Of a stretch of DNA of 64,000 nucleotides, positions 53,381 to 62,255 are shown one piece after another. Position numbers and translations under genes: made by a program. The DNA comes from Luteibacter mycovicinus (GTDB lineage: Bacteria; Pseudomonadota; Gammaproteobacteria; Xanthomonadales; Rhodanobacteraceae), in the NCBI RefSeq assembly GCF_000745235.1, contig NZ_JQNL01000001.1, forward strand, positions 3,962,001 through 4,026,000, written 5' to 3'. Numbering within the stretch: position 1 is the first letter of the stretch; each line of letters opens with the position of its first letter. Below the pieces are notes generated by a model. The model ran no database searches and was not told where the DNA came from. It saw nothing but the letters and a program-made list of their open reading frames with translations.

Positions 53381-54213
53381 GGCGTCCGTCCGTGCGCATT
53401 GGCAAGAATCGCCTGAGCGATATCGCGCTCGGCCAGCAGCGTCGGGAACGATGGAACGTTGCCATCGCGCTCTATCAGGGTCGGCACCGGACCTGTCTTT
53501 TGCAGTGTGTAGCTGTAGAGGTCCCACACCTCGGTGGCGACCGGTGCATCGTGCGAATCGATCAGGAGGCCTTCGATTCCCTCGTCGAATGCGTGTCCGG
53601 CCAGATGAATCTCGGTGACGAACGAAAGAGGGAAGGCATCGATGTAGTCGTGGGCATCGGCGGCAAGATTTCGGGCGCTGACGTGGACGTTGTTCATATC
53701 CAGCAACAGACCGCATCCCGTGCGTCTGGCAAGCTCGGCCAGAAATGCCGTCTCGCTCCACTCGTGCCCGTCGATCGGGAGGTAATGGGATGGGTTTTCA
53801 AGCGAGATGCGCCGCCCGAGTGCCGTCTGCGTCCGGTCGACGTGCTCGACGATTCTCGACAGGGCCTCGTGCGTCCGGGGGAAGGGAAGCAGGTCGGGAA
53901 GATAGTTCCCGTCCCACGATGACCACGCGAGGTGCTCCGATACCAGAACGGGCTGCGTTCGCTCGATGAGGGTCCTCAGTCGCCGCAGCCACACGGGATC
54001 GGGCGGGGTCTCCCCGGCCAGTGACAGGGAGACCCCGTGCAGCGACAGCGGGAACCGCGACGCGAGCGCATCCAGCAGGGCCAGTCGCGGCCCACCATCC
54101 ACCGCGTAGTTTTCCGGATGGATCTCGAGCCAAAGGGCCGGCGACGCACAAGCGAAGACGTCGTCGGCGTGCTGGGGCTTGAAACCGATACCCGCGGTGG
54201 GTGCGAGGGTCAT
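53377..54213 (-). CDS. bufB1: MNIO (DUF692) multinuclear iron enzyme, module 1
   Basis: 278 residues. MNIO motifs: EIHPENYAVDGG, LHGVSLSLAG, SEHLAWSSW, LENPSHYLP, LLLDMNNVHVSARN, EIHLAGHAFD, DSHDAPV and LIERDGNVP. The expected reaction is oxidative Cys modification of BufA1. It starts seven bases after bufA1. Divergence from bufB2 (different loops after LAGH and in the C-terminus) suggests each enzyme is matched to its own precursor. Confidence 0.93.
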   Translation of the reverse strand: MTLAPTAGIGFKPQHADDVFACASPALWLEIHPENYAVDGGPRLALLDALASRFPLSLHGVSLSLAGETPPDPVWLRRLRTLIERTQPVLVSEHLAWSSWDGNYLPDLLPFPRTHEALSRIVEHVDRTQTALGRRISLENPSHYLPIDGHEWSETAFLAELARRTGCGLLLDMNNVHVSARNLAADAHDYIDAFPLSFVTEIHLAGHAFDEGIEGLLIDSHDAPVATEVWDLYSYTLQKTGPVPTLIERDGNVPSFPTLLAERDIAQAILANAHGRTP

Positions 54214-54220
54214 GGCGAGC

Positions 54221-54490
54221 TCAACCGACCTTGGTCAGGGAGCCGTTGCCCTTGGGGGTCTTGATGGCGGTACACGTGCCGGCCGGGACGTTCTTCCACG
54301 CGTTCTTCTGATAATCCGCCTTCGCGGTACCAGCGCAGGTCGTACCGGGGCCGGCGGCACAGTCGTTCTGGCCGGCCTTGGCGACACCCCAGCATTTTTC
54401 GACGGCGGGTTTGGCGGCGTCGGCGTGAGCGACACCGGCGGTCAGGGCGGCGAAGGTCAGGGCGAGGGAAGCGATGTGGCGATGGTTCAT
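54221..54490 (-). CDS. bufA1: Bufferin precursor peptide, DUF2282 four-Cys type
   Basis: 89 residues: signal peptide (to ...GVAHA) and a mature DUF2282 part with four Cys ([42 protein letters not shown]). In studied bufferins of this type the two central Cys become thiooxazoles and the outer two form a disulfide, giving copper binding in the periplasm. ATG 54490 has GGAG upstream. A SigF-type promoter precedes it. It is first gene of the seven-gene cluster. Confidence 0.93.
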   Translation of the reverse strand: MNHRHIASLALTFAALTAGVAHADAAKPAVEKCWGVAKAGQNDCAAGPGTTCAGTAKADYQKNAWKNVPAGTCTAIKTPKGNGSLTKVG

Positions 54491-54533
54491 GGCGGTCTCC
54501 TTGGATCCGGACACGGCGTCCGGTACAGGAGAA

Positions 54534-54559
54534 TTCGCTCGAAAGGGCCCGCTGGTTAC
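54534..54559 (-). promoter_or_regulatory. ECF (SigF-type) promoter of bufA1
   Basis: Minus-strand GTAACC (54559-54554), then exactly 16 bases, then CGAA (54537-54534), 43 bases before the bufA1 start. It forms half of a divergent pair with the sigma-gene promoter; the two -35 boxes make the inverted repeat GGTTACACC...GGTGTAACC. Confidence 0.88.
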
Positions 54560-54577
54560 ACCCGGACATCGCGAGGT

Positions 54578-54603
54578 GTAACCGGATGGGGCGCGGACGC
54601 GAA
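54578..54603 (+). promoter_or_regulatory. ECF (SigF-type) promoter of the sigma gene
   Basis: GTAACC (54578-54583), 16 bases, CGAA (54600-54603), 75 bases before the sigma start. Identical spacing and boxes to the bufA1 and bufA2 sites imply that the sigma factor activates its own gene. Confidence 0.88.
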
Positions 54604-54678
54604 TAGTGACTATGAACTCCCGTTACCTCCAGCGTTACACTCCGAGATGCCCGTGTTCGGGTGACCACAGGCGGGACG

Positions 54679-55242
54679 ATGTCCGATAATGACGCCACCA
54701 CCTCCGCCGAGGTCGAACTGCGCTGGTGTTTCCTGCAAGGGCTGAGCGGTGATGCCGCGCAGTACCGCCTTTTCCTCGGCAGGCTGTCGTCGCACTTGCG
54801 TGCATACCTGCGTCGCCGACTGCCGAAGGCTCCGGCCGATGTTGAGGACGTACTGCAGGAGGCCCTGCTGGCCATTCATAACGCACGGCACACCTATCAG
54901 GACGATCAGTCACTGACGGCCTGGGTCTATGCCATTACCCGGTACAAGCTGATGGATTTCTTTCGCGCGCACGCGCGACGAGAGGCATTGCACGAGCCCC
55001 TCTGGGAAGACGATAACCTCTTCGGTACTGTCGACCTGGAGCCGGCTGAAGCAAGGCGCGATCTCGGCGAGTTACTGGTCACCCTGCCTGAGCGCCATCG
55101 CCTCCCGATCGAACTGGTCAAGCTTCAGGGCTTGTCCGTGGCCGAAGCCGCGTCTCGCAGCGGATTGTCCGAATCGGCGGTCAAAGTCGGCATACACCGC
55201 GGCCTCAAGGCCCTCGCCACGCGCATTCGAGGCCTGACATGA
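54679..55242 (+). CDS. sigF: ECF sigma factor (SigF/ECF26-like)
   Basis: 187 residues. Region 2: PADVEDVLQEALLAIHNARHTYQDDQSLTAWVYAITRYKLMDFFRAHAR; region 4: LPERHRLPIELVKLQGLSVAEAASRSGLSESAVKVGIHRGLKAL. It directs RNA polymerase to GTAACC-N16-CGAA promoters, three of which occur here. Start ATG 54679 fits the region-1 border; GTG 54661 is an alternative. Its stop overlaps the nrsF start (ATGA). It should be held inactive at the membrane by the NrsF product until metal or redox stress. Confidence 0.92.
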   Translation: MSDNDATTSAEVELRWCFLQGLSGDAAQYRLFLGRLSSHLRAYLRRRLPKAPADVEDVLQEALLAIHNARHTYQDDQSLTAWVYAITRYKLMDFFRAHARREALHEPLWEDDNLFGTVDLEPAEARRDLGELLVTLPERHRLPIELVKLQGLSVAEAASRSGLSESAVKVGIHRGLKALATRIRGLT

Positions 55243-55880
55243 AGACCGACGATCTGATCTCCCTGCTGGCAAGCCAGACGACACCGGTCGATCGGCGTGT
55301 CCCGCCCTGGCGCTTCGCGGTAGCCATCCTCATCGGATTGTCGTCGGCCACGGTGTTGATGGCGGTCTTTCTGGGTATCCGTCCGGATCTCGGCGAGGTG
55401 GTCTCCATGCCGGTCTTCTGGTTCCGGCTCGGATTCGCGGTGGCCCTCGGCGGCGGTGCCCTGCTCGTGACGCTCCGGCTGTCGCGTCCGGGCGTGTCGG
55501 TGGGTGCGGGATGGACCGCCATCCTGATACCGGCCGTGATCGCCTGGATCGCCGCAGGCATCGTGCTCGCCGGCGCGGACGTCGATGCCCGCGTGCCGTT
55601 GTTGCTCGGTCATACCTGGAAGGTGTGCTCGATCATCATCGCCGTCCTGTCCATACCGCCGTTTGCCGCGATGTTGTGGGCTGTGCGCGGTATGGCGCCC
55701 GTGCGGCTGCGCCTGGCGGGAGCCGCTGCGGGATTGCTGGCCGGTGCGACCTCCGCCGTTGCCTACTGCCTGCATTGTCCGGAAATGGCGCCGCCGTTCT
55801 GGTCGGTCTGGTATTTGCTTGGGATGTTGGTGCCCTCGGTGGTGGGTGCGTTGCTGGGGCCGCGGGTTTTGCGTTGGTAG
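55239..55880 (+). CDS. nrsF: NrsF-type (DUF1109) membrane anti-sigma factor
   Basis: 213 residues with six predicted transmembrane helices. The start MKTDDLISLLASQTTPVDRRVPPWRF is typical of NrsF/DUF1109 proteins. Two Cys in the last loop (AYCLHCPEMAPPFWSVWYLLGM) match the Cys pair that senses chromium, cadmium or related stress in NrsF. It binds the sigma factor and releases it under stress. ATGA overlap with the sigma gene. Confidence 0.92.
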   Translation: MKTDDLISLLASQTTPVDRRVPPWRFAVAILIGLSSATVLMAVFLGIRPDLGEVVSMPVFWFRLGFAVALGGGALLVTLRLSRPGVSVGAGWTAILIPAVIAWIAAGIVLAGADVDARVPLLLGHTWKVCSIIIAVLSIPPFAAMLWAVRGMAPVRLRLAGAAAGLLAGATSAVAYCLHCPEMAPPFWSVWYLLGMLVPSVVGALLGPRVLRW

Positions 55881-56053
55881 AGCGAGAGATCTGCGCCTGC
55901 GCCTGCCGTCGTGTTCAGGGCAGTCTCTCCATCAGGGAAGCTGTAGTGTGAGCGCATGTGAGGTCTCGACATACGGGGGAGGTGCAGCGAGACCCTCTCC
56001 CATTCGCGCGGTCGATCGGTTCTAATGCCGGCTGGACGGGAAGGAGCGCACTC

Positions 56054-57412
56054 ATGGCCGAGGTACAGCACGCCTACCGCTACGCGGGCGCGTCGGCGCT
56101 CGACGATCGTAGCGGCCCGCATCTCGCGTTAGTTACCAGCGCGACGGGTGCCCTGCCGACGTCTCACTTCTTCGAAGGCCGCGTCCATCAGCCAAGGCTG
56201 GTGGCCGACGCGCTGACGGCGGTGCACCTGATCGTCGGATCGCGCTTCTTTACGCCACCCAACATGTTGGCAAAGCGCATCGCGCTGGCTGACCCGGTCG
56301 TTACCTCCGGCGGAGGCGTACTCCGCTTCGAGGGCTTCTCTGCCTGCTGCAGCGCTTATATACGCGTCGACCTGGGGCCAGAAGGGTATGCCGGTGAGGT
56401 GACCGGCAAAGGCACCACCAACGTGGATTTCAATGCACCGATGCGCGCCGCCCTTGCCCGCGTTCGCGATGACCACGGGCTGGGGCTTTCGGTAGGCTCC
56501 GGCGAACTGACCCTGGCGACCTCCAACGGTTCCGTAACCGAACGGAAGGTGGCCCTGCCAGAGCGCTGGGTACGCGGCATGCTGGAGGTACAAGCGTTCC
56601 AGGCGGGAATGACGCCCCGTCTCGAGGCCGGTTCCGTAGAGTCCCTGCGTTTTCTCCGGGCGCTTCCGCGCGCGTCGACGGCCCGTACGCCACTGTGGAT
56701 AGCCCGTGGGGCGGCGGGCCTGATCACGACCACGCGCGCGGTCGAGGGCGGCGTGCGCGTGACGGACAGTACCCGGCTACGGGTACTGGAACCGTTGCTG
56801 CCGGGCGTCCGCCACCTCCGCGTCTATGCCGACCTGTCAAATCAGGCCAGCGCCTGGGTGCTGGATTTCGATGGCATGAGGGTCAGTCTGGTGCTGAGCG
56901 CCGAGACATGGCGAGGCTTCTCCGGCGAGGGCCAGTCGTTGTACGCGCTGATGCGCCTCGGCAACGCTGGGAACCACTCGGTGCTCGACCGCGTGCGCGC
57001 CCAGCTCAACTGGCAACACCTGTTGCGTGTCGACGATCTGGCTCTCTCCACGGGACTGCCCGGTGAGCGCGTAGCGGATGCCTTGCACGCCCTGGGTGCT
57101 TCCGGCCTCGTCGGTTATGACGTCGCAGAGCAAGGCTATTTCCATCGCGTCCTGCCCTTTGACCTGTCGGGCATCGAAGACGCCCACCCGCGCCTTGCCG
57201 CTGCCAGGGAGCTGCTGGAACACGCTGCCGTACATCTCGACGATGGCCCCGTGTTCGCCGCCACTGTAGACAGCGACGGCGGGGCGCACCGCGTTCGCGC
57301 CGTGGATGCCGAGATACGCTGCACGTGCCCCTGGTTCGCACGGCACGGCGCGGAACGCGGCCCGTGTAAACACGTGCTAGCGGCGCGCAGCGCCTGGGAA
57401 GCCCGCGCATGA
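56054..57412 (+). CDS. SWIM zinc-finger protein
   Basis: 452 residues; AAGGAG lies seven bases before ATG 56054, favouring it over upstream starts. The N-terminal two thirds have no named domain (MAEVQHAYRYAGAS; RFFTPPNMLAKRIALADPVVTSGGG). A winged-helix-like stretch (about 320-360) and a C-terminal SWIM motif CTCPWFARHGAERGPCKHV follow, giving CxCx(n)CxH zinc ligands. SWIM domains bind DNA or proteins. It overlaps by four bases the 917-residue partner gene, so the two proteins are made together. Confidence 0.87.
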   Translation: MAEVQHAYRYAGASALDDRSGPHLALVTSATGALPTSHFFEGRVHQPRLVADALTAVHLIVGSRFFTPPNMLAKRIALADPVVTSGGGVLRFEGFSACCSAYIRVDLGPEGYAGEVTGKGTTNVDFNAPMRAALARVRDDHGLGLSVGSGELTLATSNGSVTERKVALPERWVRGMLEVQAFQAGMTPRLEAGSVESLRFLRALPRASTARTPLWIARGAAGLITTTRAVEGGVRVTDSTRLRVLEPLLPGVRHLRVYADLSNQASAWVLDFDGMRVSLVLSAETWRGFSGEGQSLYALMRLGNAGNHSVLDRVRAQLNWQHLLRVDDLALSTGLPGERVADALHALGASGLVGYDVAEQGYFHRVLPFDLSGIEDAHPRLAAARELLEHAAVHLDDGPVFAATVDSDGGAHRVRAVDAEIRCTCPWFARHGAERGPCKHVLAARSAWEARA

Positions 57413-60162
57413 GCGAAGCCGTCCCTGAAGCACTTGAGCATGCGATGTCGCAAGGTGACACAGCGGCAGTGATCGCAGCGCTGCGTGACATACCACAGGA
57501 AAATCGTCCGGGCCTCGCAAAGGCGCTACGCGCAACGCTGCGCGTCCTGGCGAAGCAAGACGACCCGCACCTCCCGTGGGAAATGAAACAGCCGCTGCGT
57601 GACCGCGAACGTGCCACGCAAGCCGCGCTGTTTGTGTGCGGAACCGCAAAGGATGTCGCGGATCACCGTATTCGCATCGAAGATGCCGCTCCGCTGGCCC
57701 GTGAATTTGCGCCGCCCTGCCTGGAAGGCCTCGGTGATGCGCTGATGAGCGGGCCGTGGCCCTCGCTGCACTACATCAATCCGTTTATCGAACACGGGTT
57801 GATGCAGCGGCCTGACAGCGACTCGCACACGCTGCTGATGATGGATCTGCCGACATACGCGATCTACCAGAAGAAAGCGTCGCTCGAAGCGTATGTAGCA
57901 GCCGACCCGACGCTGCATCCGGTGATCCTCCGCGTCATGGAGATCGAGGGAACATCGGACGCCAGCCTCGCTGCGATCGATAAATACCGCCAGGACGCCT
58001 GGCTTGGCTTCTTCCATTCGCCGTGGTCGCAAGCGCAGTTCGGTCGCCATGTATTGCTGGATAAGGCGCTGGATGCCCTGGCACAGGACTGGCCGCAGTT
58101 CCGTTCAGGGTGGTTCTCCCGGTTCCATGAGCGCATGGCGCCTACGCTTGATGAACTCCACGCCCGGTTGCCCCGCTATCTGGCGCTCTGCCGCAGCCGT
58201 ATCCCACCGACGGTTGGTATGGCCTTGAAGGTCATCGACGCGGTCGATGCGAATCACCCCCTCGCCACCACCGATCTGCTCGATGCGCTTGCACCCGCGA
58301 TGCACGCTGCGGCCAAAGGCCACGCGCTGTTGGCGATGAAAATGATCGAGCGACGCCTTCGCAGTGAGCCGCATGCCGCAAACGCGGCCGCGCGGCTGTT
58401 GGCTGATGCGCTGGGCCACTCGGATGCCGCAGTGCAGGCGAAAGCGATCAAACTGCTTGGCAACCTCGCACTGGACGACAGCCTGCGCGACACGCTCAAC
58501 GACTATCTGGCCGCCGTCGCTGCGTCAAACCGGGTAGCGCTGGCCGCCCTGGCGGGCGCGCGGCCGGAAACGCCGCACGCCACGTTGGACGTGTCGCTGA
58601 GCACTCCGCTCCTGCCCGGGCCCTGCGATCCCTCGCGCGAAGTGCCGAGCATCGACGATGTCGACACGCTGGCAGAGCGCATTGCCTATGTGTTCGAAAA
58701 CGGCACCGACATCGATGCCTTCGAAGCCGTGGTAACCGCGCTTACGCGGATGGCCCCGCTCGACGCTCGCACGCGCGAACGCCTCGCCCCGGCTGCGAAG
58801 CGACTCAAGCGGCTGCGCAAGCCACTGACCCAGGCGCTTGGCCAGATCGTGGCGGTGTTGCTCGATGTCACTGTGCTGCCTTACGAGCGGCAGGTCGATG
58901 CATACGGCGAACACCCAGGTATCGATATCGACATTCTCGACCGCGTGATGGATACGGTCGCGACCGCGCAACACGGTGCCGGGCTTGAGCCCTTGGATGC
59001 CGCAACCCACCAGGGTGGCTTTATCGATCCACATCGTCTGGCCATGCGCATCGCTGCCCATGCGGCAGCGGGAGTATTGCCCGCGCGGCGTGCCGGTATT
59101 CGCGCCCTGATGCGGCTGGCCCCACCCACCGGGTCGAAACCAGACCTGCGCGCGCTGCCGGATTCGCCACTGCTGCGCGCCTTCCGCTACGCGCTCGGCG
59201 ACACGCTGGACGGCGGCGAGCTCGACATGCCCTTGATGGTGGCGGCATCGCGTGCCCGTCACCCTGGCAACGACGACCCGATACTGCTCGCCGCGCTGGG
59301 CGATCTGGGCCCGGATACCACCCGCGCGCCGGTTTTCAGGTGGCATGTTGATACGCGGACATCGGCGTCAGGTGAATACGTCCACCGCCGGATCATCGTC
59401 GATGACGGCTTCGTGCCGGAGGGCGCAGACCGCTTGCTCATAGCGTTGCATGGGCATCAGCCGGCAACGTTTGTACCGCGCTATGCGTCGCAGCATTTCA
59501 ATTACGCAGGGACCGACGAAGCGCTGATCCGCTTCTGGGCGACGCTGGCGCCCGGCTGTCTGCACACTTTTTTCGCCGCCGGTTGCAGGCTGCTGGGTAA
59601 CAATCTGGACTGGTCGGAAGCGCAATGGCAGAACCGCGCCTACCTTGCGCCTCTACTTGAACCCACCGTCACACCGGGCCCACCAGGAACATTGCTGATC
59701 GCCCTCGCGCTGGCCGGTAAAGAGCCGGGACAACTGGCGCTGGCTATCGATGCACTCGCGCAGACGGTGCTCGATGCCCGGATCGATATCAATGCACTGG
59801 GGGTGGACATGGCTTTGCTATTGGCGGGCGAGCATGTCCGTGCCTCACGCTATGCTAAAGCGCTGGCTACTGCAGCACGAATTGCACCCGGTATGCCTCC
59901 CGTGATCATCCGGCTGCTTGAAGCGCTGGTCGCGGCCCGGGCAGACGATCCACCGCGCGACACAGCCCTGCTGCTGTCGCTGCTGCACGAGCTGCTGCTG
60001 GAAACCGGTATGGAGCCTGGCGAGAACCTACGCGCGGTGCTGCCCGTGCTCAAGGTAACCGGCCGCAGCGCCGCGCTCAGGAAAGCACTGCTGACTTTAC
60101 GAAGTGCCGCCTTTGTCGCTGCGCCAGTGTCCGGGCCTCTCAATTTCTGCCGTAGACCCTGA
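57409..60162 (+). CDS. Large alpha-helical repeat protein (DUF6493-like), SWIM partner
   Basis: 917 residues, nearly all alpha-helical, with HEAT-like repeats (for example ARLLADALGHSDAAVQAKAIKLLGNLA near 330-355). No signal peptide, membrane helix or catalytic motif. The pattern resembles DUF6493 proteins, which are encoded beside SWIM proteins, elsewhere together with MoxR ATPase and VWA genes; none of those is here. The four-base overlap implies complex formation with the SWIM protein. Function unknown; family name moderately sure. Confidence 0.75.
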   Translation: MSEAVPEALEHAMSQGDTAAVIAALRDIPQENRPGLAKALRATLRVLAKQDDPHLPWEMKQPLRDRERATQAALFVCGTAKDVADHRIRIEDAAPLAREFAPPCLEGLGDALMSGPWPSLHYINPFIEHGLMQRPDSDSHTLLMMDLPTYAIYQKKASLEAYVAADPTLHPVILRVMEIEGTSDASLAAIDKYRQDAWLGFFHSPWSQAQFGRHVLLDKALDALAQDWPQFRSGWFSRFHERMAPTLDELHARLPRYLALCRSRIPPTVGMALKVIDAVDANHPLATTDLLDALAPAMHAAAKGHALLAMKMIERRLRSEPHAANAAARLLADALGHSDAAVQAKAIKLLGNLALDDSLRDTLNDYLAAVAASNRVALAALAGARPETPHATLDVSLSTPLLPGPCDPSREVPSIDDVDTLAERIAYVFENGTDIDAFEAVVTALTRMAPLDARTRERLAPAAKRLKRLRKPLTQALGQIVAVLLDVTVLPYERQVDAYGEHPGIDIDILDRVMDTVATAQHGAGLEPLDAATHQGGFIDPHRLAMRIAAHAAAGVLPARRAGIRALMRLAPPTGSKPDLRALPDSPLLRAFRYALGDTLDGGELDMPLMVAASRARHPGNDDPILLAALGDLGPDTTRAPVFRWHVDTRTSASGEYVHRRIIVDDGFVPEGADRLLIALHGHQPATFVPRYASQHFNYAGTDEALIRFWATLAPGCLHTFFAAGCRLLGNNLDWSEAQWQNRAYLAPLLEPTVTPGPPGTLLIALALAGKEPGQLALAIDALAQTVLDARIDINALGVDMALLLAGEHVRASRYAKALATAARIAPGMPPVIIRLLEALVAARADDPPRDTALLLSLLHELLLETGMEPGENLRAVLPVLKVTGRSAALRKALLTLRSAAFVAAPVSGPLNFCRRP

Positions 60163-60165
60163 TGC

Positions 60166-60399
60166 ATGAGCCCTGCTTGGCGCGTCTTCATCGCTTGCAT
60201 GGCGGCGTTGGCCTCCATGCCACTGCTCTGGCTGGCGACCTTCTTCGCCATGTCATCTCTGTTTCGTTGTCCGCCACAGCAACAGCATTGTGATCTGCCG
60301 AGTATGGCGGCGTTCGGATTAGCGTGCATCGTTGCGCCGTGCCTGGGTCCGATCGTAGGATGGCTGACCTGGCGTCGACTGGCTCGCAGAGCTGCGTAG
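60166..60399 (+). CDS. Small two-helix membrane protein
   Basis: 77 residues with two predicted membrane helices (about 8-30 and 47-66) and a Cys pair in the connecting loop (FRCPPQQQHCD) that could form a disulfide. It starts three bases after the preceding stop. No family recognised; coupling to the SWIM pair is possible. Confidence 0.6.
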   Translation: MSPAWRVFIACMAALASMPLLWLATFFAMSSLFRCPPQQQHCDLPSMAAFGLACIVAPCLGPIVGWLTWRRLARRAA

Positions 60400-60586
60400 C
60401 GAATGTTCGTCGGCCTGCGCGCAGCGGGTACCACTGGGTCCAGGCCGTTCCGCTTTCAGATTGACGATCGCAACCGCTCATAATGGGCAAAAGCTGCCAC
60501 TTTTAGATGGCCGTTTTACAATAGTCCACGCAGCGACGCCGACGCGCGTACTGGCGCCACAACCACCGCGATAAGGGCAGCCTCAA

Positions 60587-61522
60587 TTGAGTGAACCACA
60601 GGCATTTACGTCTCGCGAGGCCGTCGACAAGCTGCTCGACGAGGCCCGGGCTCTGGACAATTTGGATTGTGCCATGGCTCTGTACGAGCGCGCGCTGGCG
60701 CTGGACCCAGAGCGCGCCTCGACGCACTACAATATCGGCCTCGTGCACAAGTACCGCGGCGCATGGGTGGAATCGCTTTACCATAACCGACGCGCTTCAG
60801 ATCTTCGGCCTGATGACGAGGCGGCGAACTGGAACATGGGCATCGCTGCGACGGCCCTGCGTGACTGGACTGCTGCACGCGAAGCCTGGCATCGCGTCGG
60901 TTTGCGCATTCCCGAGGGTGACGGGCCAATCCAGGGAAACTTTGGCATCGCGCCTGTGCGCCTGAATCCTGATGACAACGGCGAGGTCGTGTGGGGAACG
61001 CGCATAGACCCGGTACGCGTCGTCATCCGCAACATTCCTTACCCAAAATCTGGCTTCAGGGCTGGCGATGTCGTTCTGCACGATGGCGCACCCGTCGGCG
61101 AACGTCAGTCCAAGGGTCGGACCTACTCGGTCTTCAACGTCCTGGAGCTGTTTGAGCCTTCCGCTAACAGCACCTATGAGGCCGAGGTGCACACGGATGA
61201 CGCCGCTGATCTCGAAGCCTTGACTACGGCGCTAGACATGGCGCAGGTCGATCATGAGGTCTGGACTTCCAACGTTCGGATCTTGTGCCGACAGTGCAGC
61301 GAAGGGGTGCCGCATGAACACGCAACTGACGACGTCACGCCGCCACCTTGGCCAGACATTCATGTCATCGGGATCAGCACAACAGAACCCGCTGCCGCGC
61401 GAAAGTTGCTTATGCAGTGGAGTTCTGGCCGCGGTGGGTTGCTGAGTCGACGCGTCGGATCGGGCGACAAAAACCGCCTGCTGCGGTTCGAGTGCGCGTT
61501 GGCGGGCATAGCTTTTCGTTAA
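60587..61522 (+). CDS. TPR-containing protein of unknown function
   Basis: 311 residues, probable TTG start. Residues about 12-100 form two to three tetratricopeptide repeats (CAMALYERALALDPERASTHYNIGLVHKYRG; SDLRPDDEAANWNMGIAATALRDWTAAREAWHRVGL). The rest is a globular part with VRVVIRNIPYPKSGFRAGDVVLHDG and RILCRQCSEG...HEH, a possible metal-binding Cys/His cluster. The pattern is like proteins scattered in accessory regions and sometimes next to toxin loci; no partner toxin is visible. Confidence 0.75.
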   Translation: MSEPQAFTSREAVDKLLDEARALDNLDCAMALYERALALDPERASTHYNIGLVHKYRGAWVESLYHNRRASDLRPDDEAANWNMGIAATALRDWTAAREAWHRVGLRIPEGDGPIQGNFGIAPVRLNPDDNGEVVWGTRIDPVRVVIRNIPYPKSGFRAGDVVLHDGAPVGERQSKGRTYSVFNVLELFEPSANSTYEAEVHTDDAADLEALTTALDMAQVDHEVWTSNVRILCRQCSEGVPHEHATDDVTPPPWPDIHVIGISTTEPAAARKLLMQWSSGRGGLLSRRVGSGDKNRLLRFECALAGIAFR

Positions 61523-61628
61523 TTCCGCCCTGCACTACACCACGAGCAGCGGAGCCATCGACGGCTCTATGCGAGGATACCGGGCGGTATCATATGGTCA
61601 GCATTCACCAAGAAAACAAGCGTGCCCC

Positions 61629-61946
61629 ATGCATCCGACTATGAACAACACGAAGTGGAAAGAGCTTCGAGCCGCTATGTTGGAGCTGGAAAAGCCAGGT
61701 CCTGCGTGGCGCGTCAGAATGGTGGGGTCCGGCTACGAGTCCGACTGGGACTCGGAATGGTTCTACCATTTCATGGATGGCAGCTATGAGGACATCGAGT
61801 GGGTCGAGGTCAGGCCTGCGAACGATGAACAGGCCTCGAGGTTGCTCGCTGCTTTGCGAGCTATCCATCTGCCCGGCATCAAGACCGACGTGGGCTTCAA
61901 AGTCTTCGGGCACCTTCCCGAAACGATGGCATGTGAGTACCTGTAA
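61629..61946 (+). CDS. DUF6678 family small protein
   Basis: 105 residues; NNTKWKELRAAMLELEKPGPAWRVRMV and DSEWFYHFMDGSYEDIEWVEV are the DUF6678 pattern. ATG 61641 (MNNTKW) is an equally possible start. Function unknown; found as orphan genes in accessory DNA, often suspected to be immunity-like. No neighbour to support that here. Confidence 0.75.
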   Translation: MHPTMNNTKWKELRAAMLELEKPGPAWRVRMVGSGYESDWDSEWFYHFMDGSYEDIEWVEVRPANDEQASRLLAALRAIHLPGIKTDVGFKVFGHLPETMACEYL

Positions 61947-62217
61947 CTGCTTGGCATGTCGCTGTCCGGTCGCATCCGGTCGATTACGAGCGTCTGCTTC
62001 CAGCGGAACCGCGTGCTCCGATGAAGTGTGAATGCCTGGGCAAATCGAACGCTAAACCATCGTCCTGGCTGTCGCCGATCTCGGGTATCTCGCGGAGACC
62101 GTAAGGGGAACGGGCGAATGCTCCGGTTGCGTCGCGGTTCCACCCGACCTAGTGTATGGGCTGCAGGACAGGGGCTCTCCCATTCTCCGAAGCGGCAGGC
62201 TCCATGAGCCCAATCGC
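61947..62217. other. Gap before the copper operon
   Basis: About 270 bases without a supportable gene, repeat or RNA. The MerR-type promoter begins at its right end. Confidence 0.4.
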
Positions 62218-62249
62218 TTGACTCTGGACCTGGATAAAGGGTCTAGACT
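62218..62249 (+). promoter_or_regulatory. MerR-type promoter with long spacer
   Basis: TTGACT (62218-62223) and TAGACT (62244-62249) are 20 bases apart, longer than the normal 17, as in MerR-controlled promoters. The spacer holds a near-perfect dyad, CTGGACC-N9-GGTCTAG. It starts transcription just before the MerR gene. Confidence 0.75.
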
Positions 62250-62255
62250 TATCCC

